A stretch of DNA of 32,203 bases from Pseudomonadales bacterium (lineage in GTDB: Bacteria; Pseudomonadota; Gammaproteobacteria; Pseudomonadales; Pseudohongiellaceae), in NCBI GenBank assembly GCA_022827425.1, contig JAJDSZ010000026.1, forward strand, positions 1 to 32,203, given 5' to 3'. The first letter of the stretch is position 1; every line of letters begins with the position of its first letter. The notes below the pieces were generated by a model. It was not told where the DNA came from, did not search any database, and saw nothing but the letters and a program-made list of their open reading frames with translations. Both the position numbers and the translations under genes were made by a program. Shown here piece by piece: positions 17,976 through 27,081 of the stretch.

Positions 17976-18806
17976 ATGTGCTCAGGAGTAAACAGACTGC
18001 TCGTTCTGCTGTCGTTCGCCGCGCTGCTCGCGGGCTGCGGCGCGGGCGACAGCCGTTACTCGATTTCCCGGGACCGGGCCCCCGCCGGTGGCGTGGACCC
18101 GGCCAGCGTGCCGATCGTGGTGCCCCATCCCGTGATTCGCACCGCCGCGGGAAACCGCAGCCCATACACGGTTTTCGGCCAGAGCTATTCGGTACTGCCC
18201 ACCGAGGAAGGCTACCTCGCCCGGGGCGTCGCTTCCTGGTACGGGGAGAAGTTCCATGGCCACCGCACCGCCAATGGCGAAATCTATGACATGTACAAGG
18301 CTTCGGCCGCCCATACCTCGCTGCCGATTCCGAGCTTTCTCCGGGTGACCAATCTGGAAAACAACCGCAGCCTCGTGGTGCGGGTCAATGATCGCGGGCC
18401 CTTTCACGGCGGGCGCATTGTCGATCTTTCCTATGCCGCCGCGGTCAAGCTCGGTTTTGCCGACCAGGGCACCGCCAGGGTCCAACTCGAAGCGATTGTG
18501 CCCGGCGCCGGGGAGGAGGTCGCTCCCGCGCCGAATCCCCCGGTTCTCGCCGCGGCAAGCCCGGCGGGCGCCGCACTCTATCTCCAGGTGGGCGCATTCG
18601 CCGCGCGGGACTCGGCGGAAAGCGTGACGCGCCGGGTGCGCGCCCATACCAGCCGTCCGGTATTCATCGCCAGCGCCGAAAACGGCGAACGCGGCCTGCT
18701 GCACCGTGTGCGAATCGGGCCGATACAGGGAGCGGGGGAGGCCCGCGACCTGACCCGGACACTGGTTGCCGCCGGTCTGGGAACTCCTTACACTGTAGCC
18801 GAATAG
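17976..18806 (+). CDS. rlpA: Septal ring lytic transglycosylase RlpA lipoprotein
   Basis: This 276-residue protein has a lipoprotein signal peptide with lipobox LLAGC (Cys at residue 21), so it is lipid-anchored in the envelope. The double-psi beta-barrel catalytic domain spans about 80-180, including RGVASWYGEKFHG, the RVTNLENNRSLVVRVNDRGP stretch and GGRIVDLS. A C-terminal SPOR domain from about 197 (LYLQVGAFA) binds denuded glycan strands at the septum. Some relatives cleave naked glycan; whether this one does is inferred. It sits between rodA (54 bp upstream) and dacA, a conserved position. mltB is absent from this cluster. Confidence 0.95.
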   Translation: MCSGVNRLLVLLSFAALLAGCGAGDSRYSISRDRAPAGGVDPASVPIVVPHPVIRTAAGNRSPYTVFGQSYSVLPTEEGYLARGVASWYGEKFHGHRTANGEIYDMYKASAAHTSLPIPSFLRVTNLENNRSLVVRVNDRGPFHGGRIVDLSYAAAVKLGFADQGTARVQLEAIVPGAGEEVAPAPNPPVLAAASPAGAALYLQVGAFAARDSAESVTRRVRAHTSRPVFIASAENGERGLLHRVRIGPIQGAGEARDLTRTLVAAGLGTPYTVAE

Positions 18807-18843
18807 GCGGTAGCGAAGAGGCGCAAACCACACAGCAATCCAG

Positions 18844-19012
18844 CCTGGGAGGCTGCGCCGCAGGAATTCGCGAAAGCGAAAATTCGCTATCGCCGCGCCC
18901 TTGGCTGATCGATTGAGGCGAATATTGGTGAATATGCAACGAAATCGAGCGGCCAAGGGCGTGGATGAGAGCGGATTTGCAGCCGTGAATTCCTGCGGCG
19001 CAGGCTCCTAGG
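18844..19012. repeat. 169-bp nested inverted-repeat element between rlpA and dacA
   Basis: Outer arms of 26 bp (18844-18869 and 18987-19012) match at 24 of 26 positions. Inside them are arms of 19 bp (18896-18914 and 18943-18961; 17 of 19) and a small hairpin AGCGAA-AA-TTCGCT (18875-18888). The right end lies 12 bp before the dacA ATG. The layout could fold as one long branched hairpin in RNA, or it could be a small non-autonomous mobile or REP-like element. No open reading frame is supported within it. Confidence 0.75.
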
Positions 19013-19024
19013 CGGATACCATCC

Positions 19025-20224
19025 ATGTTTTCCCCATCAGCGCGTCAATCACCGATCAAAACCCCCTGCCGGGCGTGGCGGCTGCCGCTCGCCTGCGCCA
19101 TGGCCTTGAGCGCCGCGTTCGCCAGCGCCCAGAACATCATTCCCCGGGCGCCGGACATCGCCGCGAGCAGCTATATCCTCGTGGACGCCGCCACGGGCCA
19201 TGTCATCATGGAAGAGAACGCCACCGAGGCCCTGCCGCCGGCGAGCCTCACCAAGATCATGACCGCCTATATCGCCATCGAGGAAATCATCAATGGCAAT
19301 CTCGCCATGGAGGATGAAGTCCATATCAGCGAAAAAGCCTGGCGCATGGACGGCTCCAAGATGTTTGTGGGGGTCAACACCCGGGTCAGCGTTGCCGATC
19401 TGTTGCGCGGCATCATCATCCAGTCGGGCAATGACGCCAGCGTCGCCATCGCCGAGCATATCGCCGGCAGCGAGGACGCCTTCGCCGACATGATGAACCA
19501 GTACGCCGAAGTGCTTGGCCTGGAGCAGGCCTTCTTCATGAATTCCAGCGGCCTCGATTCCGACGAGTACTACAACACCATGTCGGCCCGGGATCTGGCG
19601 CTGCTGGCCCGGGCCACGATTACCCGCCACGCCGAGTACTATCCCATGTACGCCGAGCGGGAGTTCACCTATAACGACATTCGCCAGCCCAACCGCAATA
19701 CCCTGCTGTTCCGCAACGCCAATGTGGACGGCCTCAAGACCGGCTGGACCGACCTGGCCGGATACTGCCTGGTGACTTCGGCGGAGCGCGACGGCATGCG
19801 CCTGATCGCCGTGGTCATGGGCACCGAAAGCGAAGACGCCCGGGCCATCGAAAGCCAGAAAATGCTCGCCTACGGCTTCCGCTATTACGAAACCTGGCGG
19901 CTCAACGACGCCGGTCAGACCTTCGCCAGCGTGCCGGTGTGGTCGGGCCGGCGGGACACCCTCGACCTGGGCATCGACGGGGAAGTCCTGCTCACGATCC
20001 AGCGCGGCCGGGGCGGGGACCTGGAAGCCTCGATCAACGTGGACGAAGTGATTTACGCGCCCATCGAAGCGGGCCAGGTCATGGGAAGCATCGATATCAG
20101 CCTCGACGGCGAAGTCGTCCACAGCGACGAAATCATCGCCCTGCGGGCGGTGGAGCGGGGCGGCGTCATGAAACGCATGACCGACTGGTTCAGCCTGCGA
20201 TTCAACGAACTGCTTGCCAATTGA
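19025..20224 (+). CDS. dacA: D-alanyl-D-alanine carboxypeptidase (PBP5/6 family)
   Basis: This 399-residue class C low-molecular-weight PBP trims the terminal D-Ala from peptidoglycan stem peptides. It has an N-terminal signal peptide (hydrophobic to about residue 36, with ASAQ before the likely cleavage). The active-site SxxK is Ser74-Leu-Thr-Lys77, SGN is at 134-136 and KTG is at 238-240. A C-terminal beta domain follows, then an amphipathic end ([16 protein letters not shown]) that anchors such enzymes to the inner membrane. Its end overlaps the lipB TTG start. Confidence 0.97.
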   Translation: MFSPSARQSPIKTPCRAWRLPLACAMALSAAFASAQNIIPRAPDIAASSYILVDAATGHVIMEENATEALPPASLTKIMTAYIAIEEIINGNLAMEDEVHISEKAWRMDGSKMFVGVNTRVSVADLLRGIIIQSGNDASVAIAEHIAGSEDAFADMMNQYAEVLGLEQAFFMNSSGLDSDEYYNTMSARDLALLARATITRHAEYYPMYAEREFTYNDIRQPNRNTLLFRNANVDGLKTGWTDLAGYCLVTSAERDGMRLIAVVMGTESEDARAIESQKMLAYGFRYYETWRLNDAGQTFASVPVWSGRRDTLDLGIDGEVLLTIQRGRGGDLEASINVDEVIYAPIEAGQVMGSIDISLDGEVVHSDEIIALRAVERGGVMKRMTDWFSLRFNELLAN

Positions 20225-20922
20225 GCGCCATCGACCAGACATTCCCGGTCCCGCGTGCATTCGGCCCCAGCGACTACACCGATGTCTGGCGGCGCATGCG
20301 GCGTTTCGTCCGGGAGGCGGATTCCGCAACCCGGGAAGAAATCTGGCTGCTGAGCCATCACCCGGTGTTCACCCTGGGCCAGGCCGGCAAGCGCGAGCAT
20401 CTGCTCGCTATCGGCGAAATCCCCGTGATTGCATCCGACCGGGGAGGGCAGGTTACCTACCACGGCCCGGGCCAGCTCGTGGTCTATCCACTGCTCAACC
20501 TGCGCCGCCGGGCCATGGGCGTCCGCGAACTCGTCCAGTTGCTCGAGTCTTCCCTGATCGATTCCCTCGCCGGAATCGGAGTCACGGCCAAAACCCGGAA
20601 AGGCGCGCCGGGAGTCTACGTGGGGCCGGCGAAAATCGCCGCCCTGGGCCTGCGAATCCGGCGCGGCTGGAGCTATCACGGCCTCAGCCTCAATGTGGAT
20701 ATGGACCTGGCTCCATTCTCCCTGATCAATCCCTGCGGCCATCCCGGACTCGAAACCACCCAGGTTGCGGATTTCGTGCCCCGCCGACCGGAATTGCCGC
20801 GGGAAATGGGTGATTCGCTCATCGCCAGCCTGCTGCGGCGGCTCGAAGCTTTCCCGCCGCGCGCATCGGACGTTCCCCGGCAAGCCCGGGAATTGCCGCT
20901 GCCGGAGGCCGCCCATGCCTGA
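20221..20922 (+). CDS. lipB: Octanoyl transferase LipB
   Basis: This 233-residue enzyme transfers octanoate from acyl carrier protein to lipoyl domains, the first step of protein lipoylation. Conserved blocks are [15 protein letters not shown] (His81), [18 protein letters not shown] (catalytic Lys) and INPCGHPG (catalytic Cys). The only usable start in frame is TTG at 20221, which overlaps the dacA stop (TTGA). Counted from it, the protein lines up with the normal LipB N-terminus. It overlaps lipA by 8 bp. ybeD, which lies between dacA and lipB in E. coli, is missing here. Confidence 0.95.
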   Translation: MSAIDQTFPVPRAFGPSDYTDVWRRMRRFVREADSATREEIWLLSHHPVFTLGQAGKREHLLAIGEIPVIASDRGGQVTYHGPGQLVVYPLLNLRRRAMGVRELVQLLESSLIDSLAGIGVTAKTRKGAPGVYVGPAKIAALGLRIRRGWSYHGLSLNVDMDLAPFSLINPCGHPGLETTQVADFVPRRPELPREMGDSLIASLLRRLEAFPPRASDVPRQARELPLPEAAHA

Positions 20923-21880
20923 AAGAAAGCGGCGCAATGTGCTGGTTGAAGGCCAGAAACTGCGCGGCGCCGACAAGCTGCGGCGCATCCCGGTGAAAGT
21001 GGCGCCAACCGAACAGATGCCGCAAAAACCTCCCTGGCTGCGGGTGAAGATTCCCGCTTCGCCCCGGGTGGCCGAGTTGCGCCGCAAACTGCGCAGCCAC
21101 AAGCTTGCCTCGGTCTGCGAGGAAGCGTCCTGCCCCAATATCGGCGAGTGTTTCAGCCATGGCACGGCGACCTTCATGATCATGGGCGACATCTGCACCC
21201 GGCGCTGCCCATTCTGCGATGTGGCCCACGGCAAGCCGGAGCCGCTTGACGCCAATGAACCGCGGGAACTCGCCCGGGCCATCCGCGACCTCGAACTCCG
21301 CTATGTGGTGATTACCTCGGTGGACCGGGACGACCTCAAGGACAGCGGCGCCGCGCACTTCGCCGCCTGCATCCGCGCCAGCCGGGAACTCAACCCCGAC
21401 ACCCGAATCGAGATTCTCACCCCGGATTTCCGCGGCCGCATGGAAATCGCCCTGGAAACGCTGAATCAGGCGCCACCGGACGTGTTCAATCACAATCTGG
21501 AATCGGTGCCGCGCCTGTATCGCAAGGTGCGTCCTGGTGCCGATTATGCCTGGTCGCTGCGCTTGCTCAAGGAGTTCAACGACTTGCGGCCGGAAGTTCC
21601 CACCAAGTCCGGCTTGATGCTGGGCCTTGGCGAAGAACTCGAAGAAGTGCGCCAGGTCATGAGGGATCTGCGCGAACACGGCGCGGCCATGCTGACCCTG
21701 GGCCAGTACCTGCAACCCAGCCGCCACCATTTGCCGATTGCCCGCTTTGTTCACCCCGATGAATTCGATGCGCTTGGCGAATACGGCAAATCCATCGGTT
21801 TCCAACACGTGGCAAGCGGACCGCTGGTGCGCTCCTCCTACCACGCCGACGAGCAGGCCAGACTGCTGCGCAGCGCCTGA
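20915..21880 (+). CDS. lipA: Lipoyl synthase (radical SAM)
   Basis: This 321-residue enzyme inserts two sulfur atoms into the octanoyl chain; its length equals E. coli LipA. It has the auxiliary cluster motif C-x4-C-x5-C ([12 protein letters not shown]), the radical SAM motif CTRRCPFC, and the C-terminal RSSYHADEQ Ser motif that closes the auxiliary cluster. The ATG at 20915 overlaps lipB by 8 bp and follows GGAGG. Upstream in-frame sequence lies in lipB and is not coding for LipA. The lipB-lipA pair thus forms a complete lipoate-synthesis unit. Confidence 0.97.
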   Translation: MPERKRRNVLVEGQKLRGADKLRRIPVKVAPTEQMPQKPPWLRVKIPASPRVAELRRKLRSHKLASVCEEASCPNIGECFSHGTATFMIMGDICTRRCPFCDVAHGKPEPLDANEPRELARAIRDLELRYVVITSVDRDDLKDSGAAHFAACIRASRELNPDTRIEILTPDFRGRMEIALETLNQAPPDVFNHNLESVPRLYRKVRPGADYAWSLRLLKEFNDLRPEVPTKSGLMLGLGEELEEVRQVMRDLREHGAAMLTLGQYLQPSRHHLPIARFVHPDEFDALGEYGKSIGFQHVASGPLVRSSYHADEQARLLRSA

Positions 21881-21883
21881 GGC

Positions 21884-22615
21884 ATGCAGACTCCAGGCCG
21901 GATAGCCGCCGCCAGTCTCATCGCCGCCGCGCCCGCCGCCACCTGGCTGCTCACCGCCAACAGCCTCTGGCTGGGCCAGCAAAGCCTGCTCCTGCGCGCC
22001 ATCCTGTTCGCCCTGCCATTGCTGCCCACCGCCATTGCAGTCTGGCTGCTGCTGCGCGAGACATACCCCCGAATCAGCACTTTGTTTCTCGCGCTTGGCC
22101 TGCTCAGCCTGCCCGCCAGCCTTGCCTACCACCTCCACTGGCTGCCGCGCTACGGAGCAGCCGAACTCAGCATCAGCATGACCGAACAACGCCTGATTAC
22201 CGACAGCTCTTCCAATGCCCTGGTGGAAATAGGCTTCGCCTATCCCATCTTCACGCCCACTGTCGAACTCAGCAACGGTGAGTTGTTCAGCCGCCAGCTC
22301 GACATCTATCTGCGAATGATCGACGCCGACGGCGAATCCACCCTCTACCGCGCCGTGCGCGAAGCCACGCCGGACGAAACCCTCAGCGTCGAATCCTCGG
22401 TCCGCGGCATGCTCGGCGCCAATGGGCGCTATCTGTTCCTGCCCCTGCAACTCGCCCCCGGCGAACAACTCACCGGCCGCCTCGTCTTCATCATCACCGC
22501 CTTCGACGAAAGCGCCTCCTTCCTGGGAGAAATGCGCCGCGCCCGCCGCACCCAATTCGAACTCAGAGATGCCACCACCCAAAACCTCCTCCTCGAAGTC
22601 CCCATCACCCCATAA
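21884..22615 (+). CDS. Uncharacterised membrane protein with extracytoplasmic C-terminal domain
   Basis: This 243-residue protein starts 3 bp after the lipA stop, so it is probably in the same operon. Three hydrophobic helices are visible at about 5-25, 36-58 and 67-85. A roughly 150-residue soluble region follows, rich in beta-type segments and without Cys; it likely lies outside the cytoplasm. The region has an LVEIGFAYPIFTP stretch and an FLPLQLAPGEQLTGRLVFI stretch, which look like an immunoglobulin-like or DUF-type beta domain. I do not recognise the family. A role in lipoate metabolism is not implied by position alone. Confidence 0.8.
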   Translation: MQTPGRIAAASLIAAAPAATWLLTANSLWLGQQSLLLRAILFALPLLPTAIAVWLLLRETYPRISTLFLALGLLSLPASLAYHLHWLPRYGAAELSISMTEQRLITDSSSNALVEIGFAYPIFTPTVELSNGELFSRQLDIYLRMIDADGESTLYRAVREATPDETLSVESSVRGMLGANGRYLFLPLQLAPGEQLTGRLVFIITAFDESASFLGEMRRARRTQFELRDATTQNLLLEVPITP

Positions 22616-22623
22616 TCCAATCA

Positions 22624-22640
22624 GGCGCGCTACTCGCGCC
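22624..22640 (+). terminator. Weak GC hairpin after the membrane protein gene
   Basis: GGCGCG-CTACT-CGCGCC (22624-22640) forms a 6-bp stem right after the stop at 22615. There is no clean U-run, only AATCCCTGTTCTTT, so it is a tentative end of the lipA transcript. Confidence 0.35.
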
Positions 22641-22652
22641 AATCCCTGTTCT

Positions 22653-22680
22653 TTGCTTGCTGACCCGCCTGTGCCACAAT
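22653..22680 (+). promoter_or_regulatory. Possible promoter for scpA (TTGCTT-16 bp-CACAAT)
   Basis: TTGCTT at 22653-22658 and CACAAT at 22675-22680 are spaced by 16 bp in the 185-bp gap before scpA. The match is moderate and no other candidate is better. Confidence 0.28.
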
Positions 22681-22800
22681 GCCACCCAACCCCGCAACAG
22701 AATAAAATCCACCAGCAACGCCAGCAACCCGGTCAGCGAATCAGTGATCCTGGTAATCGGCGGGGGCGCAGATAAACGCAGCTTCAACGGAATCGTTCAA

Positions 22801-23625
22801 GTGGCAACTTCTTCCAGTTCCGAATCGCCTGGCCAGCAGACTTTGCCCATTGCCTATGTCGCAGGCGCGGCTCTGGAGGAGTTGCCGACGGATCTTTACA
22901 TCCCGCCCAACGCCCTGGAAGTCTACCTCGAAGCCTTTGAAGGGCCGCTCGACCTGCTGCTCTATCTCGTCAAGCGCCGGAATATCGACATTCTCGAAAT
23001 CGATGTGGCGGAGATCACCGAGCAGTACATGGCCTATATAGAACTGATGCAGGCGGGCCAGTTCGAGCTTGCCGCGGAGTATCTCGTCATGGCGGCCATG
23101 CTCGCCGAGATCAAGTCGCGCATCCTGCTGCCGCGACCGGAGAGCAGCGGCGAAGAGGAAGCCGACCCGCGCATGCAACTGATTCGCCGCCTGCTCGAAT
23201 ACGAACGCTACAAGCAGGCGGCGGAAAATCTCGACAAGCTGCCCCGGCTCAACCGGGAACTGCATCAGGCCAGGGCGGAGCCGCCGAGTTTCGAGCGCAC
23301 CGTTCCCCAGCCCGTGGTGGAATTGTCCGATCTGCTCGCCGCCATGACCAATGCCCTGCGTCAGGCGGAATTATTTGAACATCATCATGTGCAGGTGGAA
23401 ACCATCAGTCCCCGGGACAAGATGAGCCAGGTGCTGCGCCGCCTGAACCGGGAGCAATTCCTGCCGCTCACCGCCATGCTCGATCCGCGGGAAGGCCGTC
23501 TCGGCATCGTGGTCACCTTTCTCGCGGTCATGGAGCTGACCCGCAACGCCCTGGTGGAGATCGTGCAGACCGAAGGTTTCGGCCCCATCCACCTGCGTCT
23601 CGCCGAAGAAGGACCGGGCCCGTGA
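22801..23625 (+). CDS. scpA: Segregation and condensation protein A
   Basis: This 274-residue kleisin bridges SMC heads together with ScpB. The family core begins at YIPPNALEVYLEAFEGPLDL and continues with LLYLVKRRNIDILEID. The central LLEYERYKQAAE and the C-terminal winged-helix with IVVTFLAVMELTRNALVEIVQTE are typical. The frame is open upstream to 22657, but those residues look random; the GTG at 22801 gives an N-terminus similar in length to relatives. The ribosome-binding site is weak, so the start is uncertain. Its stop overlaps the scpB GTG by 4 bp. Gammaproteobacteria that also carry MukBEF usually lack this pair. Confidence 0.93.
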   Translation: MATSSSSESPGQQTLPIAYVAGAALEELPTDLYIPPNALEVYLEAFEGPLDLLLYLVKRRNIDILEIDVAEITEQYMAYIELMQAGQFELAAEYLVMAAMLAEIKSRILLPRPESSGEEEADPRMQLIRRLLEYERYKQAAENLDKLPRLNRELHQARAEPPSFERTVPQPVVELSDLLAAMTNALRQAELFEHHHVQVETISPRDKMSQVLRRLNREQFLPLTAMLDPREGRLGIVVTFLAVMELTRNALVEIVQTEGFGPIHLRLAEEGPGP

Positions 23626-24206
23626 ACCAGGATCTGAAAGCCATTGTCGAAGCCCTGCTGCTTGCCGCCGACCGGGCGCTTTCCCTCGATGAAATCCGCG
23701 CGGTGTTCGATGCCGGAGAGCGGCCGGAACGCGAAGCGGTGGAGGAAGCCCTGGCCGGCCTCGCGGAAGACTGCGGTCCGCGAGGCGTGGAACTCAAGGA
23801 AGTCGCCTCCGGTTACCGCCTGCAGGTCAAGCAGGAACTCGCCGAATGGGTCAGCCGCCTGTGGGAGGAAAAGCCGCCGCGCCATACCCGGGCGCTGCTC
23901 GAAACTCTGGCGTTGATCGCCTATCGGCAGCCCGCCACCCGGGGCGATGTGGAGGAAGTGCGCGGTGTTGCGGTCAGCACCGGCATCATCCGCACCCTGC
24001 TTGACCGGGAATGGATCCGGGTTGCCGGCCATCGCGAAACTCCCGGGCGCCCGGAACTGTTCGTGACCACCCGGCAGTTTCTCGACTATTTCAATCTCAA
24101 GAGTCTGGCGGAGTTGCCGCCGCTGGATGAAATCAGCGAAGAAAACGGCGCTGAAGCACTGGGAATTGAGCGCCAGGCCGAGACCATCCAGGCTGACAAT
24201 GCATGA
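23622..24206 (+). CDS. scpB: Segregation and condensation protein B
   Basis: This 194-residue partner of ScpA has two winged-helix domains. The LIAYRQPATRGDVEEVRGV and GRPELFVTTRQFLDYFNL stretches are the conserved family signatures. It starts at GTG 23622, overlapping the scpA stop (GTGA). Its own end overlaps rluB by 4 bp (ATGA). The scpA-scpB-rluB order is common in gammaproteobacteria. Confidence 0.95.
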   Translation: MNQDLKAIVEALLLAADRALSLDEIRAVFDAGERPEREAVEEALAGLAEDCGPRGVELKEVASGYRLQVKQELAEWVSRLWEEKPPRHTRALLETLALIAYRQPATRGDVEEVRGVAVSTGIIRTLLDREWIRVAGHRETPGRPELFVTTRQFLDYFNLKSLAELPPLDEISEENGAEALGIERQAETIQADNA

Positions 24207-24949
24207 GCGAAAAACTGCAAAAAGTACTTGCCAGGGCAGGGCTAGGCTCGCGCCGGCAACTCGAAGGCTGGATCCGGGACGGCCGGATTCAGGTGAATGG
24301 CCGCATTGCCAGCCTCGGCGACCGGGTCGGAGCCGGCGACCGCATCAACGTGGACGGCAGGAAGTTCAGTCACAACCCCAAAACCCGGCCGCGTTGCCGG
24401 GTGCTTCTCTACAACAAGCCTGATCACGAAGTCTGCACCCGCTCCGACCCCCAGGGCCGGCCCACGGTATTCGACCGCCTGCCGCCCCTGCGCAACAGCC
24501 GCTGGGTGGCGGTGGGCCGTCTCGATCTGAATACCAGCGGTTTGCTGCTGCTCACCAATGACGGCGAACTCGCCAACCAGCTCATGCATCCGGCCAGCAA
24601 CATTGATCGCGAATACGCCGTGCGGGTGCTTGGCAAGGTCAGCGACGGCATGGTGCAAAACATGCTGGACGGGGTCGAGATCGAAGGTCAGCACTGCCGA
24701 TTCAGCGACATCCGCCATTTTGGCGGCGAAGGCGCCAACCAGTGGTATCACGTGGTGCTCATGGCGGGCCGCAACCGCGAAGTGCGCAAGCTGTGGCAGT
24801 CCCAGGGCGTGCAGGTCAGCCGCCTGAAAAGGGTTCGCTTTGGTCCGGTCTTTGTTCCCGGTTCGGTAAAGGCTGGCCGATTTCACGAACTGGACCCGTC
24901 GGAAATCGATGAACTGCGCCGCTACGGCAATCCGCTCAAGGGGGGTTGA
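24203..24949 (+). CDS. rluB: 23S rRNA pseudouridine synthase RluB
   Basis: This 248-residue RsuA-family synthase has an N-terminal S4 RNA-binding domain (about 2-60, SEKLQKVLARAGLGSRR) and the catalytic motif GRLDLNTSGLLLLTNDG with Asp108. A conserved NREVRKLW stretch lies near the end. RluB modifies U2605 in E. coli 23S rRNA; assignment to RluB rather than RluE or RluF rests on the scpB neighbourhood and the S4 domain. It lacks the long basic C-terminal tail that many RluB proteins carry. It overlaps scpB by ATGA. The convergent gap to ubiG is 61 bp with no clear terminator. Confidence 0.92.
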   Translation: MSEKLQKVLARAGLGSRRQLEGWIRDGRIQVNGRIASLGDRVGAGDRINVDGRKFSHNPKTRPRCRVLLYNKPDHEVCTRSDPQGRPTVFDRLPPLRNSRWVAVGRLDLNTSGLLLLTNDGELANQLMHPASNIDREYAVRVLGKVSDGMVQNMLDGVEIEGQHCRFSDIRHFGGEGANQWYHVVLMAGRNREVRKLWQSQGVQVSRLKRVRFGPVFVPGSVKAGRFHELDPSEIDELRRYGNPLKGG

Positions 24950-25010
24950 AATCCCGGGCGTCCAGAACCCGGCCATGAATCCGGCGAGCAGGTCCGCGGC
25001 AGGTCGATAG

Positions 25011-25724
25011 TCAAATATCGGAGGATTGGGGTTTGCGATAGCAGGCGATGTAATTCACCGCCAGACTTTCCTCCAGAAAATATCTTTTTGACAATGGATT
25101 GTATCCCATACCAATCTGTGAATCGAGGTCCAGGCCGGCGCTGCGGCACCAGATGGCAAGCTCCGATGGCCGGATCAGTTTCGCATACTCATGGGTGCCC
25201 CTGGGAAGCAGGCGCAATATGTACTCGGCGCCGACAATGGCAAACAGCCAGGATTTGGGATTGCGGTTGATGGTGGAAAAAACCGCAAGTCCACCGGGCT
25301 TGAGCAATTTCCCGCAGGCCGCCACCACCGATGCCGGGTCGGGAACATGCTCGAGCATTTCCAGGCAGGTTACCAGGTCATAGTGCGCCGGCTGTTCCTT
25401 CGCTAGCTGTTCCGCAGTGCATTTGCGGTAGTCGATATCGAGGCCGCTTTCGGCAAGATGCAGCCTGGCCACCGCAAGCGCCGCCTCGGCCATGTCTATG
25501 CCGGTGACTTCCGCGCCGTGGCGGCGCAGGGCTTCGGTGAGAATGCCGCCGCCGCAGCCCACATCGACGACTTTTTTCCCCGCGGGATTTTCCCTGCCGG
25601 CGATATGGTTCATGCGCAGGGGATTGATTTGATGCAGGGGCCGGAACTCGCTTTCCGGGTCCCACCAGCGGCTGGCCAGAGCCTCGAACTTGCGGATTTC
25701 CTGCGGGTCCAGGTTTTCAGGCAT
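25011..25724 (-). CDS. ubiG: Ubiquinone O-methyltransferase UbiG
   Basis: This 237-residue SAM-dependent methyltransferase performs both O-methylations of ubiquinone synthesis. Visible are the opening DPQEIRKFEALASRWWDP, the SAM motif VVDVGCGGGILTE, LVTCLEMLEHVPDP, and INRNPKSWLFAIVGAEYI with LLPRGTH. The ATG at 25724 starts MPENLDPQE and overlaps the upstream deaminase stop by 8 bp. An in-frame extension to 25778 lies inside the deaminase gene and is unlikely. The deaminase-ubiG order is like that in Pseudomonas. Confidence 0.96.
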   Translation of the reverse strand: MPENLDPQEIRKFEALASRWWDPESEFRPLHQINPLRMNHIAGRENPAGKKVVDVGCGGGILTEALRRHGAEVTGIDMAEAALAVARLHLAESGLDIDYRKCTAEQLAKEQPAHYDLVTCLEMLEHVPDPASVVAACGKLLKPGGLAVFSTINRNPKSWLFAIVGAEYILRLLPRGTHEYAKLIRPSELAIWCRSAGLDLDSQIGMGYNPLSKRYFLEESLAVNYIACYRKPQSSDI

Positions 25725-27051
25725 CGGGCCGCACCTGCTCTTGCCAATGCTCCGCAGCCGCCAGCATCGCCTCTTCATCCAGAGTCAGCAGGCATCCTCC
25801 GGCAAGCAGGGCTTCACCCGCGCACCAGACGTGGCTGACCTGGGAGGACTGGGCCGCATACACCAGATGCGAGCACACATCATACAGGGGAGCCGTATTC
25901 AGCCGGCCCAGATCCACCGCGGTCAGGTCCGCCCACTTGCCGGTTTCCAGGCTGCCGGCGCAATGGCCGATGCCCAGGGCCCGGGCGCCGTTGATGGTAG
26001 CCATTTCCAGCACCCGGGTAGCGGGCAGGGCGGCGGCGTCCTTCGCCGTCAGCTTGCCGAGCAGCGCCGCGCTGCGCATTTCTCCGAACATGTCCAGATC
26101 ATTGTTACTCGCGGCGCCATCGGTGCCGAGCGCCACATTTACCCCGCCCGCCAGCAGATCCGCCACCCGGCAGGCGCCGCTGGCAAGTTTCATGTTGGAT
26201 TCCGGGCAATGCATCACCGAAGCCCCGGCCCCGGCAAGCAGGGCGATCTCCTCATCCAGCAACTCGGTGGCGTGTACACACTGAAAGCGTTCATTGACCA
26301 TGCCCAGCCCCGCCAGCCGCGCCAGGGGACGCTGTCCATCACTGCGCTGCGCGTCCCGCACCTCCGCGGCGGTTTCATGGACATGCATATGCACCGGCGC
26401 GCCAAGCTCCGCCGATAATTCCACCGCCGCCCGCAATTGATTATCGGAAACCGTATAGGGGGCGTGGGGGCCAAGGGCGAAATGCAGGCGTTCATGGTCG
26501 CGATAATGCTCGCAAAGCTGCCGGGCCTTGTTAAGGTAATCCTGCGCGTCCGCCGCCCAGACCGAAGGAAACTCCAGAATCGGCCCGCAAAGCTGCGCCC
26601 GCATCCCGGCCTCTTCCGCACATCCCGCCACCGCATCGGGAAAGAAATACATATCCGCGAAACAAGTCGTTCCGCCGCGAATCATTTCCGCCATCGCCAG
26701 CCGCGCCCCGGCAGCCACAAAATCTGGCGCTATCAGCCGGTTTTCCAGCGGCCAGACATGATCCGCAAGCCAGGCCTGCAAGGGCAGGTCATCCGCCACT
26801 CCCCGCAGCAGACTCATGGGCGTATGGCAGTGGCTGTTGATCAGGCCGGGAATCAGCGCATGCCGCTCCAGGCCGAGCATCTCCGCTCCAGGCCACAGCC
26901 GCCGCGCTTCCTCCAGCGGAACCAGCCCCGCAATGCGCCCGTCACGCACCGCTACCACATGGTCCACCAGGACTGTCTTCCGGGGAACCACGGGCACAAC
27001 CCATTTCCCATGTATCAGCAAATCAGGCTGTTCCAGCGAAGAATCAGGCAA
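25717..27051 (-). CDS. mtaD: Amidohydrolase, probable 5'-methylthioadenosine / S-adenosylhomocysteine deaminase
   Basis: This 444-residue member of the TRZ/ATZ amidohydrolase group has metal-site motifs SHCHTP near residue 74, HMHVHE in the middle and GTDGAASNN with DLDMF further on. These fit adenosine-type deaminases acting on methylthioadenosine or S-adenosylhomocysteine, and a homologue in Pseudomonas lies beside ubiG. Substrate assignment is inferred from family and context. The only start in frame is TTG at 27051: a TGA lies four codons upstream, and GAGAG sits about 9 nt before the start. It lies 30 bp after the M20 peptidase stop and overlaps ubiG. Confidence 0.88.
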   Translation of the reverse strand: MPDSSLEQPDLLIHGKWVVPVVPRKTVLVDHVVAVRDGRIAGLVPLEEARRLWPGAEMLGLERHALIPGLINSHCHTPMSLLRGVADDLPLQAWLADHVWPLENRLIAPDFVAAGARLAMAEMIRGGTTCFADMYFFPDAVAGCAEEAGMRAQLCGPILEFPSVWAADAQDYLNKARQLCEHYRDHERLHFALGPHAPYTVSDNQLRAAVELSAELGAPVHMHVHETAAEVRDAQRSDGQRPLARLAGLGMVNERFQCVHATELLDEEIALLAGAGASVMHCPESNMKLASGACRVADLLAGGVNVALGTDGAASNNDLDMFGEMRSAALLGKLTAKDAAALPATRVLEMATINGARALGIGHCAGSLETGKWADLTAVDLGRLNTAPLYDVCSHLVYAAQSSQVSHVWCAGEALLAGGCLLTLDEEAMLAAAEHWQEQVRPDA

Positions 27052-27081
27052 AACCGTGATCTCTCAATGGGGGCGAGACGC

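Noticed and set aside
20819-22642. A 607-codon minus-strand frame opposite lipA and the membrane protein gene
   Set aside because: Antisense to lipA, with composition typical of a shadow frame and no recognisable domain.
22605-22787. 60-codon minus-strand frame in the gap before scpA, with a hydrophobic middle
   Set aside because: No recognisable family and no clear ribosome-binding site; it overlaps the end of the upstream gene and the putative scpA promoter.
24950-25010. Possible bidirectional terminator between rluB and ubiG
   Set aside because: No stable stem followed by a T-run could be found in the 61 bp.
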